DNA from: Massilia terrae
GTDB lineage: Bacteria; Pseudomonadota; Gammaproteobacteria; Burkholderiales; Burkholderiaceae_D
Direction: 5' to 3'
Length of the DNA: 64,000 bases
NCBI RefSeq assembly: GCF_024753145.1
Contig: NZ_JANUGU010000011.1
Coordinates: forward strand, 1-64,000
Below are positions 62,342 to 64,000 of the stretch, one piece after another. The position numbers and the translations under genes are program-made. The stretch's first letter is position 1; every line of letters starts with the position of its first letter. The notes below the pieces were generated by a model. That model ran no database searches. It was not told the origin of the DNA and was given only the letters and a program-made list of their open reading frames with translations.

Positions 62342-62794
62342 TTACTCCTTTGCTTGCGGTGCTGCGGAAGCGTCGTGCATGCGTTGCCGCAGGGTGCCGA
62401 GCGCCTCATCCAGCTTGTCGAAATCCGCCGCGCCGTACGCGGCAAACAGTGTCTTGCCGTGCTCGACGACTTTGGGGAACACCTCGCGGAACATGGCGTC
62501 GCCGGCCGGCGTCAGGCGCACGTAGAACGAACGCTTGTCGCCGCTGTTGCGGCAACGCTCGACCACGCCCTTCTGCTCCAGCCGCTCGATCACCCCGGTC
62601 AGCGTACCCTTGGTGATGAGTGTGCGCTCGCCCAGTTCCTTGTAGCTCATGCCCGCGGTGTTGCCGAGCGTGGCGACGATGTCGAACTGCGCGTGCGTCA
62701 GCCCGCACGAGCGGACGAATTCGCCCGCATGCCGCTCGAAACCCTGCATGCATTCCGCCAGAAGCCGGACACTGCGTAAGTAACGTTCCCCCAT
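62342..62794 (-). CDS. MarR family transcriptional regulator
   Basis: 150 residues. Winged helix SYKELGERTLITKGTLTGVI / ERLEQKGVVERCRNSGDKRS with the FYVRLTPAGDAMFREVFP wing. MarR dimers usually repress efflux or stress genes and respond to phenolics. A perfect TATAAT lies six bases before the ATG with no Shine-Dalgarno, so the mRNA may be leaderless. The DMT transporter is divergent and could be its target. Confidence 0.9.
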   Translation of the reverse strand: MGERYLRSVRLLAECMQGFERHAGEFVRSCGLTHAQFDIVATLGNTAGMSYKELGERTLITKGTLTGVIERLEQKGVVERCRNSGDKRSFYVRLTPAGDAMFREVFPKVVEHGKTLFAAYGAADFDKLDEALGTLRQRMHDASAAPQAKE

Positions 62795-62800
62795 TCACAG

Positions 62801-62806
62801 ATTATA
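62801..62806 (-). promoter_or_regulatory. Consensus -10 box immediately before the MarR gene
   Basis: TATAAT on the minus strand, last base six positions before the A of ATG 62794, which would place +1 at the start codon. No good -35 is visible at 17 bases. Confidence 0.45.
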
Positions 62807-62889
62807 CCGCGCGCTGTTGCAGCCCATCCGTGCCTGCGGCCGCCCGGGGCCGGTGTTACCATAGATTCTTTGCCAACAGCATTTTTCCA

Positions 62890-63801
62890 ATGCCGCTACA
62901 GAACCGCCGCTTGTCCGGCATTTTCGCCCTGCTGGTCGTCACCCTGGTGTGGGGCACGACCTTTCCCGCCATGAAGGCGCTGACCGCCAACTTTACGCCG
63001 GTCTGGATCATCTTCGTGCGCTTCGCGATGGCCGCCGTGCTGCTGTCACCCTTCCTGTTGCGCGCCGGGCGCGGCGACCTGCGCTCGGGGATGCTGCTTG
63101 GCCTGCTGTTGTTTTTCTGCTTCGTGGCCCAGGTCGAGGGGCTGGCGCTGACCAGTTCCAACCGCAATGCCTTCATCTGCGGCCTGAACGTACTGGTGGT
63201 GCCGCTGCTTGGCGTGCTGGGCGGGCGCCTGCCGGAAAAGCGCATCGTGCTGGCGCTGGTGCTCGCGATCGCCGGGCTGACCGCCCTGTGCTGGGATAGC
63301 GGGTCGTGGGGCCGCGGCGACACGCTGGCGCTGTTTTCGGCGCTGTCCTTCGGCGTCTACGTGAAGGTGATGGAGGTGCGCACCCAGGCCGCCACCAGCC
63401 TGCTGTCGGTGACCGCCGCGCAGATCGGCACCGTGGCCCTGTGCTCCGCGCTGTGGCTGCTGCTGCGCGAGGCGCCGCGCGGCCCCGAGGACATCGCCAA
63501 CTACTGGACCTACCTCGGCCAGCACACCGCACGCTACTGGATCAATTTCGCTTACCTGGGCGTGGTCGCGACCGCGGCCATCATCTCGCTGCAGACCTGG
63601 GGCCAGTCGCGCACCACCGCCAACGAGGCGGCCGTGATGTATTCCTTCGAGCCGGGCGCGGCGGCGGTGTTCGGCTTTTTCTGGCTGGGCGAAGCCCTGA
63701 CCGGCCGGGGCTGGCTCGGCGCGGTACTGTTGATCTCCGGTATGATAGTCAGTCAATGGAATTCCGAGAGCCGTCCGGCCGGCGCGCTCGCCCCCGAGTA
63801 A
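62890..63801 (+). CDS. DMT superfamily transporter (EamA family)
   Basis: 303 residues from ATG 62890 (MPLQNRRLSGIFALLVVTLV). Ten TM helices in two EamA repeats: WGTTFPAMKALTANFTPVWI and AGLTALCWDSGSWGRGDTLA, with ANEAAVMYSFEPGAAAVFGF at the end of repeat two. Substrate unknown; possible metabolite exporter. Frame extends upstream through the MarR region but has no supporting start. Confidence 0.9.
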   Translation: MPLQNRRLSGIFALLVVTLVWGTTFPAMKALTANFTPVWIIFVRFAMAAVLLSPFLLRAGRGDLRSGMLLGLLLFFCFVAQVEGLALTSSNRNAFICGLNVLVVPLLGVLGGRLPEKRIVLALVLAIAGLTALCWDSGSWGRGDTLALFSALSFGVYVKVMEVRTQAATSLLSVTAAQIGTVALCSALWLLLREAPRGPEDIANYWTYLGQHTARYWINFAYLGVVATAAIISLQTWGQSRTTANEAAVMYSFEPGAAAVFGFFWLGEALTGRGWLGAVLLISGMIVSQWNSESRPAGALAPE

Positions 63802-63823
63802 ATGATCGTTGTCCCTTGCCCAG

Positions 63824-64000
63824 ATGCCGCAAGCTGACCTGTCCGTCCTGGCGCAGGAACGGCCGCTGCGCATCCTGCTGCTGGACGCCGGCGCGCCGGA
63901 CACGCTGACCTGGTCCGGGCTGTACCAGCCGCTGCGCATGGCCGCCAAGATCGTGGGGCCGGAGCGCCTGCACGTGGACGTGCGCAGCCCCGACAAATTC
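63824..64000 (+). CDS. 5' part of an unidentified gene, cut by window end
   Basis: ATG 63824 opens a frame (MPQADLSVLAQERPLRILLL, then DAGAPDTLTWSGLYQPLRMA) with no stop before the edge. Strong GC third-position bias indicates coding. It begins 22 bases after the DMT gene. Too short to assign. Confidence 0.6.
   Translation, partial: MPQADLSVLAQERPLRILLLDAGAPDTLTWSGLYQPLRMAAKIVGPERLHVDVRSPDKF

Noticed and set aside
62620-62889. N-terminal extension of the DMT transporter from ATG 62620
   Set aside because: Runs antisense through the MarR gene, is Cys/Arg-rich and non-membrane, whereas ATG 62890 starts directly at the first TM helix.

Overview
The window is chromosomal DNA from a high-GC Gram-negative betaproteobacterium, most likely Oxalobacteraceae (Massilia/Duganella/Janthinobacterium-like). 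This rests on protein style, the queA-tgt-yajC-secD-secF block, a Kdo hydroxylase, a PagL-type outer-membrane enzyme and a dispersed two-hairpin repeat in many intergenic gaps. The genus is inference. I see no rRNA, tRNA, insertion sequence, integrase or CRISPR array.

Layout. 0-8.6 kb: small Q/G-rich protein, DHA2-type MFS exporter, PagL-like lipid A deacylase, beta-hydroxyacid dehydrogenase, M20 amidohydrolase, molybdopterin oxidoreductase, lipoprotein metallopeptidase. 8.7-17 kb: two tandem long-chain acyl-CoA ligases, PhoD-type phosphatase, acyl-CoA thioesterase, Atm1-type ABC exporter, Kdo hydroxylase. 17-21.5 kb: periplasmic asparaginase, dicarboxylate/amino-acid symporter, polar amino-acid ABC ATPase, GntR regulator. 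21.7-28.3 kb: YeiE-like LysR divergent from a YeiH transporter, DctA-type symporter, large MASE4-PAS-PAS hybrid histidine kinase. 28.5-42.2 kb: GNAT enzyme, then the most interesting block, a sulfonate locus. 42.4-46.1 kb: pyrC, DUF3025 protein, Gfo/Idh/MocA oxidoreductase, two small exported proteins. 46.2-51.7 kb: accessory-looking block with ene-reductase, aldo-keto reductase, LysR, and a CMD-family protein divergent from an ECF41-type sigma factor. 51.8-64 kb: recG, queA, tgt, Mn2+-riboswitch-controlled antiporter, yajC-secD-secF, two tandem small-RNA-like units, HDOD protein, MarR regulator, DMT transporter and a gene cut by the window edge.

Sulfonate locus (29.2-42.2 kb). Genes on the minus strand encode sulfolactate sulfo-lyase (suyAB), two sulfolactate-dehydrogenase-type enzymes (SlcC and ComC families), a TauABC/SsuABC-type ABC importer and a TauE/SafE exporter. 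Between them lie a succinate-dehydrogenase-like membrane complex and a two-subunit class I fumarase, genes interleaved and overlapping. Read chemically, the set could convert a four-carbon sulfonate such as sulfosuccinate by dehydrogenation, hydration, oxidation and decarboxylation to sulfopyruvate, then sulfolactate, then pyruvate plus sulfite, with sulfite exported. The desulfonation half is established for these families; the front half is my inference. A palindrome (TCAWCTAGATGA) lies upstream of both suyA and the importer operon, and a LysR gene with its own perfect palindrome is divergent from the dehydrogenase/fumarase operon.

Stretches without genes that deserve mention: 461-742 shows nothing I can name; 23682-23918 shows nothing beyond the dctA ribosome-binding site; 28261-28589 holds a putative leader ORF; 60844-61158 holds a terminator and the two small-RNA-like units.
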